Shown: piece after piece, positions 28,530 to 37,505 of the stretch | How the letters are laid out: each line of letters starts with the position of its first letter | How positions within the stretch are numbered: position 1 is the stretch's first letter | The notes under the pieces: model-generated | What the model was told of the DNA's origin: nothing | The model's database searches: none | What the model saw: the letters and a program-made list of their open reading frames with translations, nothing else | Program-made: the position numbers and the translations under genes | Origin: CBDBEU01 sp965204565 | GTDB taxonomy: Bacteria; Pseudomonadota; Alphaproteobacteria; Rhizobiales; TMED25 | Assembly: GCA_965204565.1 (NCBI GenBank) | Contig: CBDBEU010000003.1 | Span: 620,001-684,000 of the forward strand | Direction of reading: 5' to 3' | Length of the DNA: 64,000 bases

Positions 28530-29387
28530 CTAGCCAAACCGGCCGGTGATGTAATCCTGGGTGCGTTCGTCATCCGGGTTGGTGAAGATATGCTTGGTCT
28601 CCCCTTCCTCGACCAACACGCCCAGATGGAAGAACGCGGTGCGCTGGGAGACCCTGGCGGCCTGCTGCATTGAGTGGGTGATGATGATGATCGTGAAGTT
28701 TGTCCTCAACTCGTCGATCAACTCTTCGATGCGTGCGGTTGCGATCGGATCGAGTGCCGAGCAGGGCTCATCCATGAGGATCACTTCCGGGCTGACGGCG
28801 ATGGCGCGCGCTATGCACAAGCGCTGTTGCTGCCCCCCGGAAAGCCCGGTTCCGGGCTCGTTCAGCCGGTCCTTGACCTCGTTCAAAAGGCCGGCCCTGG
28901 AAAGGCTGTTGATCACGATCAACTCAAGCTCTGCCTTGTTCCTGGCCAGCCCGTGGATACGCGGCCCATAGGCAACATTCTCGAAGATCGATTTGGGAAA
29001 TGGATTGGGTTTTTGAAACACCATGCCCACTCGGGCACGCAACTCGACCACATCGAGCGAGGGGTCGTATATATCGCGGCCGCCAAGCAGGAAACTGCCG
29101 CTCACGCGCGTGCCTTCAATCGTATCGTTCATGCGGTTGAAGCAACGCAATATGGTCGATTTACCGCATCCCGACGGACCGATAAACGATGTCACCGCGC
29201 AGGCGTCGATATCGATCGCGATATCGAACAGCGCCTGTTTTTCACCGTAGAAAACACACGCGTCCCTGACCTTGATCATCGCTGTGTGTCTACCGGGCTG
29301 ATCTCTCGCCTGATCCGGGGCCTGATCGTGTGACCCGGCCTGGACGAGCGGTACGGCGGCGCTGCCGGCAGCCGAATTGTCCTTCAT
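28530..29387 (-). CDS. pstB: phosphate ABC transporter ATP-binding protein PstB
   Basis: Walker A GPSGCGKST, Q-loop FQKPNPFP, ABC signature LSGGQQQRLCIARA, Walker B VILMDEPCSALDP, H-loop ITHSM. The PstB-typical GRDIYDPSLDVVELRARVGMVFQ is present. The ATG at 29387 gives 285 residues, with a longer N-terminal tail than enteric PstB before IKVRDACVFYG. It drives phosphate import through PstC/PstA. Confidence 0.96.
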   Translation of the reverse strand: MKDNSAAGSAAVPLVQAGSHDQAPDQARDQPGRHTAMIKVRDACVFYGEKQALFDIAIDIDACAVTSFIGPSGCGKSTILRCFNRMNDTIEGTRVSGSFLLGGRDIYDPSLDVVELRARVGMVFQKPNPFPKSIFENVAYGPRIHGLARNKAELELIVINSLSRAGLLNEVKDRLNEPGTGLSGGQQQRLCIARAIAVSPEVILMDEPCSALDPIATARIEELIDELRTNFTIIIITHSMQQAARVSQRTAFFHLGVLVEEGETKHIFTNPDDERTQDYITGRFG

Positions 29388-29406
29388 ATTAGCGACTCCC
29401 AACGCA

Positions 29407-30696
29407 TCACCATTTTCGCTCAAACCGGCGGCGCAAAATGATCGCAATCAAATTCATCAGCACCAAAAATCCGAGCAGGACGAGGATACCAGCCGAGGTG
29501 CGTGAGACGAAGCCACGCTCGGGGCTGTCGGCCCAGATGAAGATCTGTGTCGGCAGCGCCGTTGAAGCGTCGAGTAGCCCCCCCGGAGGACTGGTTACGA
29601 ATGCATTCATACCTATCAGCAACAGCGGCGCTGATTCTCCGAGCGCCTGCGCAAGCCCGATGATGGTGCCGGTCAGAATTCCCGGAAGCGCCAGCGGCAG
29701 CACATGATGCAGGATCATCTGGTGTCTGGAAGCGCCCATGCCAAGCGCCGCCTCTCGGATCGACAGCGGCACCGCCTTCAGTGACGCCCTGGTGACGATG
29801 ATGATCGTCGGCAGCGTCATCAGCGACAGCACCATGCCGCCTACCAGGGGCGCGGAGCGCGGCAGGCCGAAGAAATTGAGAAACACCGCAAGGCCCAACA
29901 GGCCGAACACAATCGAGGGCACCGCCGCCAGATTGTTGATATTGACCTCAAGAATATCGCTGGCGCGGCTTTTAGGCGCGAATTCCTCAAAATAGACCGC
30001 CGCCGCAATGCCGACCGGGAAGCTGATCAGAAAACACACCAGGAGCGCATAGAACGAGCCGACAATCGCGCCCGACAGCCCGGCAAGTTCTGGAAACCGG
30101 CTGTCGGCATTGAACAACAGCCCCCAATTGAACGGCTTTGATATCCGGCCTCGTTCGGCAAGGGTTTGGAACCAGACGATTTCCTGATCGGAGATGCGCC
30201 GCTGGTCTTCCGGCAAATTGGCATCGATAGTGCCCTTATTGAGCTGATCGAACGGATCGGACACCGGCACCGACAAGGTGAGCGTGCCGCCAATGACACC
30301 TGGATCAGCGAGCACCGCATCACGCAGCATGAACTGGGCATTATTGGTCGCGATCTTTGTCAGCGCGCGCAGCTCGCGTTTCGATTGAACGTCGGGAAAC
30401 TCAACCTGAAACGCCTCTGAAATGATCGCCCGGTAATTGCCGCGTGTGGGTTCATCGGCATTGACATGCTCGGCGGAAATCAAGAAATTGAGATTCACTT
30501 CGGTTTGCACGAAGGCCGAGTAGCCGGTGATGACCAGCGAGGTCATCAGAACTGCAAGCAGACCGATCGCGGTCGAGATCGCGGCAAGTCCGTAAAACTG
30601 CAAGCGCTTGTCGGCCAAATGGCGGCGTTTGCGGCGCGTGGCCGCCCCCGGCGTTGACCAGTCGATCCGGGATGTCGGCATGATCTCAGTCATCAC
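29407..30696 (-). CDS. pstA: phosphate ABC transporter permease PstA
   Basis: 429 residues, longer than E. coli PstA because of a periplasmic insertion of about 170 residues after the first helix, common in alphaproteobacteria. Six C-terminal helices carry the permease (EAA) motif AALGMGASRHQMILHHVLPLALPGI. It ends 19 bp before pstB and starts 10 bp after pstC, so it is coupled in the pst operon. Confidence 0.95.
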   Translation of the reverse strand: MMTEIMPTSRIDWSTPGAATRRKRRHLADKRLQFYGLAAISTAIGLLAVLMTSLVITGYSAFVQTEVNLNFLISAEHVNADEPTRGNYRAIISEAFQVEFPDVQSKRELRALTKIATNNAQFMLRDAVLADPGVIGGTLTLSVPVSDPFDQLNKGTIDANLPEDQRRISDQEIVWFQTLAERGRISKPFNWGLLFNADSRFPELAGLSGAIVGSFYALLVCFLISFPVGIAAAVYFEEFAPKSRASDILEVNINNLAAVPSIVFGLLGLAVFLNFFGLPRSAPLVGGMVLSLMTLPTIIIVTRASLKAVPLSIREAALGMGASRHQMILHHVLPLALPGILTGTIIGLAQALGESAPLLLIGMNAFVTSPPGGLLDASTALPTQIFIWADSPERGFVSRTSAGILVLLGFLVLMNLIAIILRRRFERKW

Positions 30697-30706
30697 TGCT
30701 TACCCC

Positions 30707-32083
30707 CTACTCATACTGTTCACGGTATTTGTGCACCGTGCGAAGCGCGATCACGTTCAAGATCAGCGTTACCAGGAACAGCACCAGACCAAGCGCAAAA
30801 GCAGCCAGCGTCTTGGGGCTGTCGAATTCGGTATCGCCGATCAGTAGCGTCACGATCTGCACCGTCACCGTGGTCACGCCGTCCAGCGGATTGATGGTCA
30901 GTGTGGCAATCAGTCCGGCGGCCATCACCACGATCATGGTCTCGCCAATAGCGCGGCTCACCGCCAACAAAATGCCGCCGACAATACCCGGAAGTGCGGA
31001 CGGCAGCATCACCTTGACCATGGTCTCGCCCCTGGTCGCGCCCAGTGCCAGGGAGCCATCGCGCATCGCCTGAGGCACCGCATTCAACGCATCGTCGGAA
31101 AGTGATGAGATGAATGGAATGATCATGATGCCCATCACCGCACCAGCGGCGAAGGCACTGTTGGGCGATGTGGCAAGGCCCATGGTCAGGCCGAATTCAC
31201 GCACCGCCGGCGCCACCGTCAGCACAGCAAAGAAGCCGTAAACCACCGTCGGGATGCCGGCCAGGATCTCCAGCACCGGCTTGACGATGTTGCGAAACCG
31301 GTCATTGGAATATTCTACCAGATAGATTGCGGTGAAGATGCCAATCGGCGTGGCGCAAACCATCGCAATGAACGCGATCAGTACCGTGCCGGCAAACACC
31401 GGAAAGGCGCCGAATGCGCCCTGCCCCGCCACCTGATCGGGCCTTAACGCAATCTGCGGCTCCCAGTTGAGGCCGAACAGGAACTCGGTGATCGGCACCA
31501 TTTCGAAGAACCGCCAAGCCTCGAATACCAGCGAGGCAATGATGCCCAATGTGGTGAGTACCGCGACCACCGAGCAGAACACCATCAGCCAGGTGATCAC
31601 CCTCTCGAAGCGATTGCGCGCGCGAAAGACGGCCGTGAGTCTGGCGCGGGTCACTGCAAGGGTGACGATCATCAGTCCCATCACCATGACCAGCATCGCA
31701 AAGCGCGCGATCGCCGACCAGTTCTGATAGCGCTCGGCCGCTTGCAGCACTTCCGTGCTCGGTTCGGAAAATACGCGTCCGGCAGCTACGTTCTTGATCT
31801 CAGACACGATCAGCGTGATGCGCGATGCATCGGTGCCGTCAATCAGCGCCGCGGGCAGCGAGGACACCAGCAGCCGGTCGATCACCGCGCCCTGCAAGAA
31901 CAGCCACAACAGCACCAGAATGAAGGAGGGGATGCCGACCCAGACCGCGACAAACAGCCCGTGATGGGCTGGCAGGGAATGCGGCTTGACCGGGCCGCCA
32001 GCATATTTGCGCCCTGCCGACCGGCCGACATGGAAGGCCAGCAGCGACATCGCGATGATTGCTAGGAACGCATATCCAGCCAA
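30707..32083 (-). CDS. pstC: phosphate ABC transporter permease PstC
   Basis: 458 residues with two N-terminal helices, a further helix near residue 125, a core permease domain with SLALGATRGETMVKVMLPSALPGIVGGI, and IPTVVYGFFAVL. The start is TTG at 32083 (reads as MAGYAFLAII); an in-frame TAA lies just upstream, so the start cannot be further out. It is preceded by the remnant of pstS. Confidence 0.95.
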   Translation of the reverse strand: MAGYAFLAIIAMSLLAFHVGRSAGRKYAGGPVKPHSLPAHHGLFVAVWVGIPSFILVLLWLFLQGAVIDRLLVSSLPAALIDGTDASRITLIVSEIKNVAAGRVFSEPSTEVLQAAERYQNWSAIARFAMLVMVMGLMIVTLAVTRARLTAVFRARNRFERVITWLMVFCSVVAVLTTLGIIASLVFEAWRFFEMVPITEFLFGLNWEPQIALRPDQVAGQGAFGAFPVFAGTVLIAFIAMVCATPIGIFTAIYLVEYSNDRFRNIVKPVLEILAGIPTVVYGFFAVLTVAPAVREFGLTMGLATSPNSAFAAGAVMGIMIIPFISSLSDDALNAVPQAMRDGSLALGATRGETMVKVMLPSALPGIVGGILLAVSRAIGETMIVVMAAGLIATLTINPLDGVTTVTVQIVTLLIGDTEFDSPKTLAAFALGLVLFLVTLILNVIALRTVHKYREQYE

Positions 32084-32191
32084 TGTACGGCCCGCCGAGG
32101 GTTAAGGTGTTTAAGTCCGTGAATAACGGCCGCTACGCAAATCAATGCAATGGCTGCCAACGCAATAACGCCATGACTCTCACAAAGCAGC

Positions 32192-32404
32192 TCAAGACGG
32201 TTGGCTCATCGCCTGGCAGCCGGTTGCCGCCTTGCGTGTGCTCTCGCGCTTGTCGCCTGAAAGAGGAATGAGGCCGCGCTCGGACAGATAGCCGCCATCA
32301 CCAAAGGAATCCTCGGAGACATACTCGCCGATGAACTCATCGAGCCCCGGAATGACGCCGATATGGGCGCATTTGATGTAGAAGAACAGCGGCCGCGACA
32401 CCGG
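32192..32404 (-). pseudogene. pstS: pstS, C-terminal remnant only
   Basis: The C-terminal 65 or so residues of the phosphate-binding protein are clear: VSRPLFFYIKCAHIGVIPGL, EYVSEDSFGDGGYLSERG and GLIPL. Upstream of PVSRP the sequence switches to an IS1380 transposase at a shared CACCGGA (32398-32404). The two pieces are in frame, so a chimeric ORF of 165 codons exists, but it lacks the signal peptide and most phosphate-binding residues. Confidence 0.85.
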
Positions 32405-32800
32405 ATCGAGCGCCGGACGGTCCGCGTCATTCACATCATCATATCCGTCCGATCGCCCGAAGACCGACCGCCGCAAAAGCCCGACCACGGAATGCAGACG
32501 GTTGTGGACGGTTCGCGTATCTCCGAGAGGACCGCCGGCAATATCGTGCAATCCCGGGGTCTCGTCCAACTCCCGTAACGGCAACGGGCCACCGTCGGAA
32601 CCGATCTTCGAGCCATGGGATTCCAGCCGCACCCGCCAACCGCCCCCGACTGTCGAAACCGAGCCTGATATCACCCGTTTCGCCTGCACCCTGCGGGTGA
32701 TCCGTGATCCGCACCCTACAGCCCGTACAACATGCTGAAATATAACATATTACTGGCTGTCGGAGGCGCGAAAATGTCACGTTACCTAGGGAATGTGGGA
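32398..32800 (-). mobile_element. IS1380 N-terminal fragment
   Basis: Begins at the IS end (complement of CCCACATTCCCTAGGTAACG near 32800) and carries GETGDIRLGF, the LDETPGLHDIAGGPLGD block and YDDVNDADRPALDPV, and then stops at the pstS junction. Roughly the first third of the transposase remains. It bridges two broken host genes. Confidence 0.8.
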
Positions 32801-32889
32801 TGAAGCAGCAGAACGGTCGGACCGCTGCCTGCCTCCAGATATGCGGTCCGCATACCGTTGTGCTCAATGAACTGCTCCGATAGGTTCAT
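32801..32889 (-). pseudogene. alpha/beta hydrolase, first 29 codons
   Basis: The ATG at 32889 reads MNLSEQFIEHNGMRTAYLEAG and then SGPTVLLLHPTF, the start of an alpha/beta hydrolase with strand 3 leading into the HG-type oxyanion motif, which here runs into the IS1380 end. The rest of the gene is missing. Confidence 0.6.
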
Positions 32890-33100
32890 GGGTCTGCAAC
32901 CTGTGTCCGCGACAACCACATGTGTCTCGGGAGCGGGAAATGCACGTGCGGTTTGGGCCGTACAAGAGGCACTTGCCTTTGCTGACCATGCCAGCGGCTC
33001 ATCAAACTTTGCGCTATCGTGCAATTGATGCGGCCGGGCAGATTGGATCGAGCACCATGACAGGCAACACCTCGGCGCCAATCAACCATGGGAGGGAGCA

Positions 33101-33445
33101 ATGAGCCGAGAACGCGTCAATGCGATCTGCCAATCGTTCCCCGGAGCGGAAATCTCCGACCCGTGGGGCGGTGGGTATGGTGCCTGGAAGGTTGGTGGCA
33201 AGATGTTCGCGTGCATCGATGCGCAAACTCCAAGCGTTTCCGTTAAGACCGACAGCATTGAGACGGCCCAGATGCTGATCGGCGCTGGCGTTGGCAGGAA
33301 GGCGGCCTATTTTCATCGTTCTTGGGTAAACCTGCACTGGGGCACTGCCGAGGATGAATTGCGCTACCGGTTGGCGGCGTCGTACCGATTGGTGCGCTCA
33401 CGCCTGCCCGGGAAGCTTAAATCCCAGCTTGATCCATTCGAGTAA
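33101..33445 (+). CDS. MmcQ/YjbR-family protein
   Basis: 114 residues of the YjbR fold (double-wing, DNA-binding-like). Features are the N-terminal helix VNAICQSFPGAEISDPWG, the KVGGKMFACI strand, YFHRSWVNLHW and a C-terminal helix YRLVRSRLPGKL. The ATG at 33101 is preceded by GGGAGGGAG. It is 40 bp upstream of the flavin oxidoreductase gene, so they are probably co-transcribed. The role is unknown. Confidence 0.9.
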   Translation: MSRERVNAICQSFPGAEISDPWGGGYGAWKVGGKMFACIDAQTPSVSVKTDSIETAQMLIGAGVGRKAAYFHRSWVNLHWGTAEDELRYRLAASYRLVRSRLPGKLKSQLDPFE

Positions 33446-33485
33446 CAAGCATCCACCAACGCTCGGCAATGATCGGGAGACAACG

Positions 33486-34529
33486 ATGAGATTTGGCTTA
33501 TTCGGCAGTGCGCAGACCGGCGACAGTAATCTTGGAGATGGAACCGCCCAAGGGTTTCATGACTACATAGACTTCAATGTCGAGGCAGAGCGGCTCGGCT
33601 ATTTCAGCACGTTCCTCGTGGAACACCACTTCACCGGCTGGTCGCAGGTCTCTGCCACGTTGAACCTGCTCACCTTTCTTGCTGCGCGGACCAGCAAGCT
33701 CCGTCTCGGCACGGCGGTCATGGTTTTGCCCTGGCACAATCCGGTACTGTTGGCAGAGCAAGCCGCAACACTTGATGCCCTATCCGGCGGAAGGCTCGAT
33801 TTCGGTATCGGCAAGGGCTACCGGCATAGCGAGTTCAAAGGCTTTGCCATTCCGGCAGCACAAGCAGAAGACCGGTTCGAAGAAGCGCTTGATATCATTC
33901 TGAGGTCGTGGATAACGGCGGAGCGCTTTTCGGTTCGAGGCAAGTTCTGGAGCTTTGAAGACATCATTGTCGAACCTGCCCCGGCGCAGAAGCCTTATCC
34001 TGCGATCTGGATGGCGGCCGGCAGTGAGACATCGATCCGCAAGGTTGCCGCCCGCAGCTTCAATCTGCTGCTCGATCAGTTCGCCGAGGCCGAGCTGACG
34101 GGCAAGCGGATCGAAACGTTCAAAGCAGCATGCAAGGAACAGGGACGCGCGTTCCATCCCCTGAATGTCGCTGTCGCGCGCGACCTTTATATCGCCGATG
34201 ATGAAGCGGAAAAATCTGCTGCCATCGGCCGCCTCAATGCCGTTCGCCAGCGCATGGTCGAAGTCGCGCGCGCGCCCGATCAATCAAGCGGCTCGCACAT
34301 TCTGTCCTACGCCACCTCGGGAGCTCCCAGCGCCGCGAACGCGCTGATTGGAACGACCGGTGAGGTGCATGAAATGCTCCAGGCACTTCAGGCGGCCGGC
34401 GCGGAGTATGTGATAGTCAACATCATCGGCGGATCGCGCCCGACGCTGCGGCGATTTGCTGATGAGATTGCGCCCGGATTTGGCCACAACCAAACGCCCG
34501 CTGCGGACGATGGCCGGCTGCACGCCTGA
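33486..34529 (+). CDS. LLM-class flavin-dependent oxidoreductase
   Basis: Luciferase-like TIM-barrel monooxygenase using reduced flavin. The N-terminus is MRFGLFGSAQTG, with FLVEHHFTGWS, LRLGTAVMVLPWHNPVLLAEQAATLDALSGGRLDFGIGKGY and WMAAGSETSIRKVA. The ATG at 33486 follows GGGAGACAACG. At 347 residues it is complete. The substrate is not evident; neighbouring CMD-family and acyl-CoA genes suggest a catabolic role. Confidence 0.92.
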   Translation: MRFGLFGSAQTGDSNLGDGTAQGFHDYIDFNVEAERLGYFSTFLVEHHFTGWSQVSATLNLLTFLAARTSKLRLGTAVMVLPWHNPVLLAEQAATLDALSGGRLDFGIGKGYRHSEFKGFAIPAAQAEDRFEEALDIILRSWITAERFSVRGKFWSFEDIIVEPAPAQKPYPAIWMAAGSETSIRKVAARSFNLLLDQFAEAELTGKRIETFKAACKEQGRAFHPLNVAVARDLYIADDEAEKSAAIGRLNAVRQRMVEVARAPDQSSGSHILSYATSGAPSAANALIGTTGEVHEMLQALQAAGAEYVIVNIIGGSRPTLRRFADEIAPGFGHNQTPAADDGRLHA

Positions 34530-34555
34530 TTTCGCGACGTCAATCGCCCGCATTG
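34530..34555 (-). pseudogene. probable C-terminal scrap of the CMD-family gene split by IS30
   Basis: Just outside the IS30 end the minus strand reads MRAIDVAKSG, which would continue the truncated CMD-family gene at 38456 (ending YVGFTFTMQAFRG) in a family-like way. This is an inference from ten residues. Confidence 0.3.
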
Positions 34556-35118
34556 GGTTGCCGATTCAACTGATCGCCGCCACACACTCGGCGAACTTCT
34601 CATCAGGTGAGTGGTCGTTCAACGTCTTTCTCTGCCGCTCATTGAGTTCCCGCGCCACAGCACAGGTCAGTGCCTTTGGGGAAGTACTGTCGCAGCAGCC
34701 GGTTGGTGTTCTCGTTGGTGCCGCGCTGCCGGGGGCTGTGGGGATCGCAGAAGCAAACCTCGAGGTCGGTCGCAAGCGTGAGACGCTTGTGGTCGGCAAG
34801 TTCCTTGCCCCGGTCCCGGGTGAGCGACCCGCGCAGTTCGCGCGGCAGGTGCTGAACCTGTCTGACGAGCGCGGTTACGACGCCGTCGGTTTTCTTGTCG
34901 GGGACCTTGGCGAGGAGCACGTAACGGGACTGACGCTCGACCGGCGTTGCGATGTAACTGTTGCGAGAGCCGGCAGCCCCTCCCGGTGGCCGGACGTTCG
35001 CGGATCGGGACCGCATCTTTGATCCAGCCGAGCCCGTCGCGCTTGAGACCGGCGTGCCGGGAGCGGCGGATCGCGCGTGTTGCCCGCAGACGGGCCGGCA
35101 ATATGCCTGTAGACATTT
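34556..35118 (-). mobile_element. IS30 element 1, C-terminal half
   Basis: Minus-strand text RAIRRSRHAGLKRDGLGWIKDA, NSYIATPVERQSRYVLLAKV, TRDRGKELADHKR, FCDPHSPRQRGTNENTNRLLRQYFPKGTDL and the terminal ARELNERQRKTLND is the catalytic half of an IS30 transposase, with shifts near 34690 and 34980. The element end is GATCAGTTGAATCGGCA (complement), shared with the copy at 43514. The N-terminal half is found at 37910-38455 in the same orientation. Confidence 0.78.
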
Positions 35119-35122
35119 CACC

Positions 35123-35768
35123 TGAGGGCCTCTATCAATCCCGCTTGTTCGTCCGATTTTCTGTGATTTTGGCGCGGCGTGGTCATCTGAACTGGTTTTG
35201 TGTTTCGGATGCAGCGACGTGACCCGCTTTCAGAGCGTTCCTGGTTGCTATTGAACGGACACGTCCCGTGATCAGGCGGTGACGCTGCCTCCGAGTTGGA
35301 CCAGGCGGCGGATGTTGCAGGCGATGTTTGTCATGCAGATCCCGGTTTTTGCGCAGGCCAGACCGATGGTGCGGACTGCCATACCCACCACGTACTTCTG
35401 GCCCATCATGTGCTTCCGGACGGCAAAGACGTGCTCGACCGGCGCACGGTGTTTTGACTTTGTCTTGTTCCCACGGCGGATATGCCTCGGCATGAGCCTG
35501 CCCCTGGGTTTGCGATGGTGGACATGGCTGACAAAACCGTGGCGTGCCGGGAACGCTTCGTTCTGCTTCGAACGGTACGCGCTATCGGCCCGGACGCCAG
35601 AGCCGGTGTTGGTTTTGTCCAGCAATCCCTGGCGCGGCATTCGCCCGTCATGGCAGGCGGCATCTGTGACATCCCAACGGCGGATGAAGCGGAACGCTTT
35701 GTCGATGCCTGCGTGGTTCTTGTCCCCGAAAGACGGAATGCGATGTTGGGCGGCGCGGGACCACCGCC
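35123..35768 (-). mobile_element. IS5-family element copy 2, C-terminal half
   Basis: The end TGAGGGCCTC at 35123 and the next 150 bp match the right end of IS5 copy 1. The minus strand codes ARDCWTKPTPALASGP and, in the shifted frame, GVRADSAYRSKQNEAFPARH, APVEHVFAVRKHMMG and DIACNIRRLVQLGG-like text. It is truncated at about 35768 by an IS427-group fragment. Confidence 0.78.
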
Positions 35769-36090
35769 GACATGATCGATAGCACGGTGGTCCGGGTACA
35801 TCATTGTGCCGTCGGCATAAAAAGGGGGCTCAGCAAATAGAGGGGCTTGGCCGGTCGCGCGGCGGCTTTACGACCAGGCTCCACGCGAGGTGCGATGCCA
35901 GAGGCCTCCCGCTCGGCTTCGTGCTGACACCCGGCCAAGCACACGATGTGCAGGGTTTTGCACCGCTGTTCCGCATGATGACCGACCGCATTGAGGCGTT
36001 CCTCGCAGATCGCGGCTATGATGCCGATGCTATCCGCCAAGAAATCGCCACCGCAGGCGTCGAAGCGGTGATCCCTGCAAAGAGCAATCG
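35768..36090 (+). mobile_element. IS427-group IS5 element 1, left part
   Basis: Plus strand: DMIDSTVVRVHHCAVGIK, then in the -1 frame GRSRGGFTTRLHARCDARG and MMTDRIEAFLADRGYDADAI up to PAKSN. The same sequence occurs uninterrupted at 56516-56838. It is interrupted after GCAATCG (36084-36090) by IS5 copy 3 and resumes at 37276. Confidence 0.82.
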
Positions 36091-37275
36091 GACGCCCTGA
36101 CCCCTTGGCTTTGAGCGTCTTGGTGTGATTCCGTGGGGATATCAGCGACGGAGGGTACGATGGCTGCACAGCGCGGGTTCTTCGATCTGGATGAGCGCTA
36201 CGCGGCGTTATCGAAGGCGGGAGATCCGCTGGAGCGGCTTGCAGGGGGTATCGACTTCGAGCTCTTCCGGCCAGAGTTGGATGCGACGCTTGATCGTTCC
36301 GATGGCAGGCAGGGCGGGCGCCCGCCGATGGACCTGGTCCTCATGTTCCCCGGTCCTCATGTTCAAGGTGCTGGTGATCCAGGCGCTCTACGGTCTGTCG
36401 GATGCGCAGGCGGCGTTCCAAATCATGGACCGGCGCACCCTTGGCCGTTTCTTCAGCCTCGATGACGGCGCGCGGGCGCCGGACGAGACGACCATCCGGC
36501 GGTTCCGGGAAGCCCTGGTGCGGACCGGCACGGTGGAGAAACTCTTCGCCCGGTTCGACGCGCATCTTAAGGACGCGGGATATCCCGCCATGGGCGGGCA
36601 GATCGTCGATGCCACCATCGTGGCGGCCCCGCGCCAGCGCATGACCGATGCCGAGAAGGAGATCGTCAAGGGCGGGCCTCCCGCCTGATTGGCAGGCCAA
36701 TCCCCGGAAACCGCCGCAAAAGGATCGCGACGCGCGTTGGACGCTCAAGCGAGGGCGCAAGAAGATGCGCCCGGACGGCACGGCGATGGGCGCAATCGCC
36801 ACGCCGGTGTTCGGCTACAAATCCCATATCAATGCCGACCGGCGCCACGGCTTCGTCCGGACATGGATCGTCACCGACGCCGCCCGGCATGACGGACGCG
36901 TAGCGGGCGGGCTTGTGGATCAGGCGAACACCGGCTCGACTGTCCGGGCGGACACGGCGTATCGGTCGCAGAAGAACGAGAAGAAAATCGCCCGGGCCGG
37001 GCTGACCTCGAAGGTCCATTTCCGCCGCCCGCCCAGGAAGCCGATGCCCGTGCATCACGACAGGGCGAGGGCCAGGATCGGCATGGCCAACATCGCATTC
37101 AACATCAAACGGCTCGTGTTCCGGGAGCGCAAAGGCGCCGTGGCATAGCCCGGCCCCGGCGAAACCAAATCCCGAACCACAACCCAGGCAAAGGGCCGAC
37201 ACGCATCGCCGCCGTAAAGGCGCTCTCCTCACCCGATTCCAGCCAGCAGACAGGGTTCTGAAGGGTGTCCGGTTG
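36091..37275 (+). mobile_element. IS5-family element copy 3, inserted in the IS427-group element
   Basis: 1185 bp between direct repeats GCAATCG (36084-36090 and 37276-37282); the uninterrupted site GAGCAATCGTCTTGAC is seen at 56834-56849. The ends read GGACGCCCTGACCCC and, inverted, GGACACCCTTCAGAACCC. The exact repeat length of 7 is longer than usual for IS5, so part of it may belong to the element. Confidence 0.82.
36160..37148 (+). pseudogene. IS5-family transposase, two frameshifts
   Basis: MAAQRGFFDLDERYAALSKAG, GRPPMDLVLMF, then a shift caused by a 16-bp tandem duplication of GGTCCTCATGTTC at 36336 and 36352. The next frame reads KVLVIQALYGLSDAQAAFQI, MGGQIVDATIVAAPRQRMT and ends GGPPA. 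A second shift near 36680 leads to WTLKRGRKKM, GYKSHINADRRHGF, TAYRSQKNEKKIA and NIAFNIKRLVF. All three DDE blocks are present but not in one frame. Confidence 0.82.
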
Positions 37276-37466
37276 GCAATCGTCTTGACTCCATCACGCA
37301 CGACGGGCCAAATACAAATGGCGCAATCTCGTCGAGCGGTTGTTCAACAAACTCAAGAACTGGCGTAGGGTCGCCACCCGCTACGACAAAACCAAAGAGT
37401 CCTACCTTGGCTTCGTCGCCATCGCATCAATCAAAGTCTGGATACCCGTTGTCCACGACAACCTAG
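37276..37466 (+). mobile_element. IS427-group IS5 element 1, right part
   Basis: Continues the interrupted element: RDGPNTNGAISSSGC in one frame, and YKWRNLVERLFNKLKNWR, VATRYDKTKESYLGFVAIAS-type text in the functional frame. It ends with the inverted repeat TTGTCCACGACAACCTAG, the same as at 57011-57025. Confidence 0.82.
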
Positions 37467-37505
37467 ATTCTTGATAATAATATATTCGCAAGATTGGGGG
37501 CACTG

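Noticed and set aside
35838..35840. TAG in the IS427-group element 1 counted as an in-frame stop
   Set aside because: It is in the OrfA frame after the programmed frameshift site, not the functional OrfB frame, so it is not evidence of interruption.
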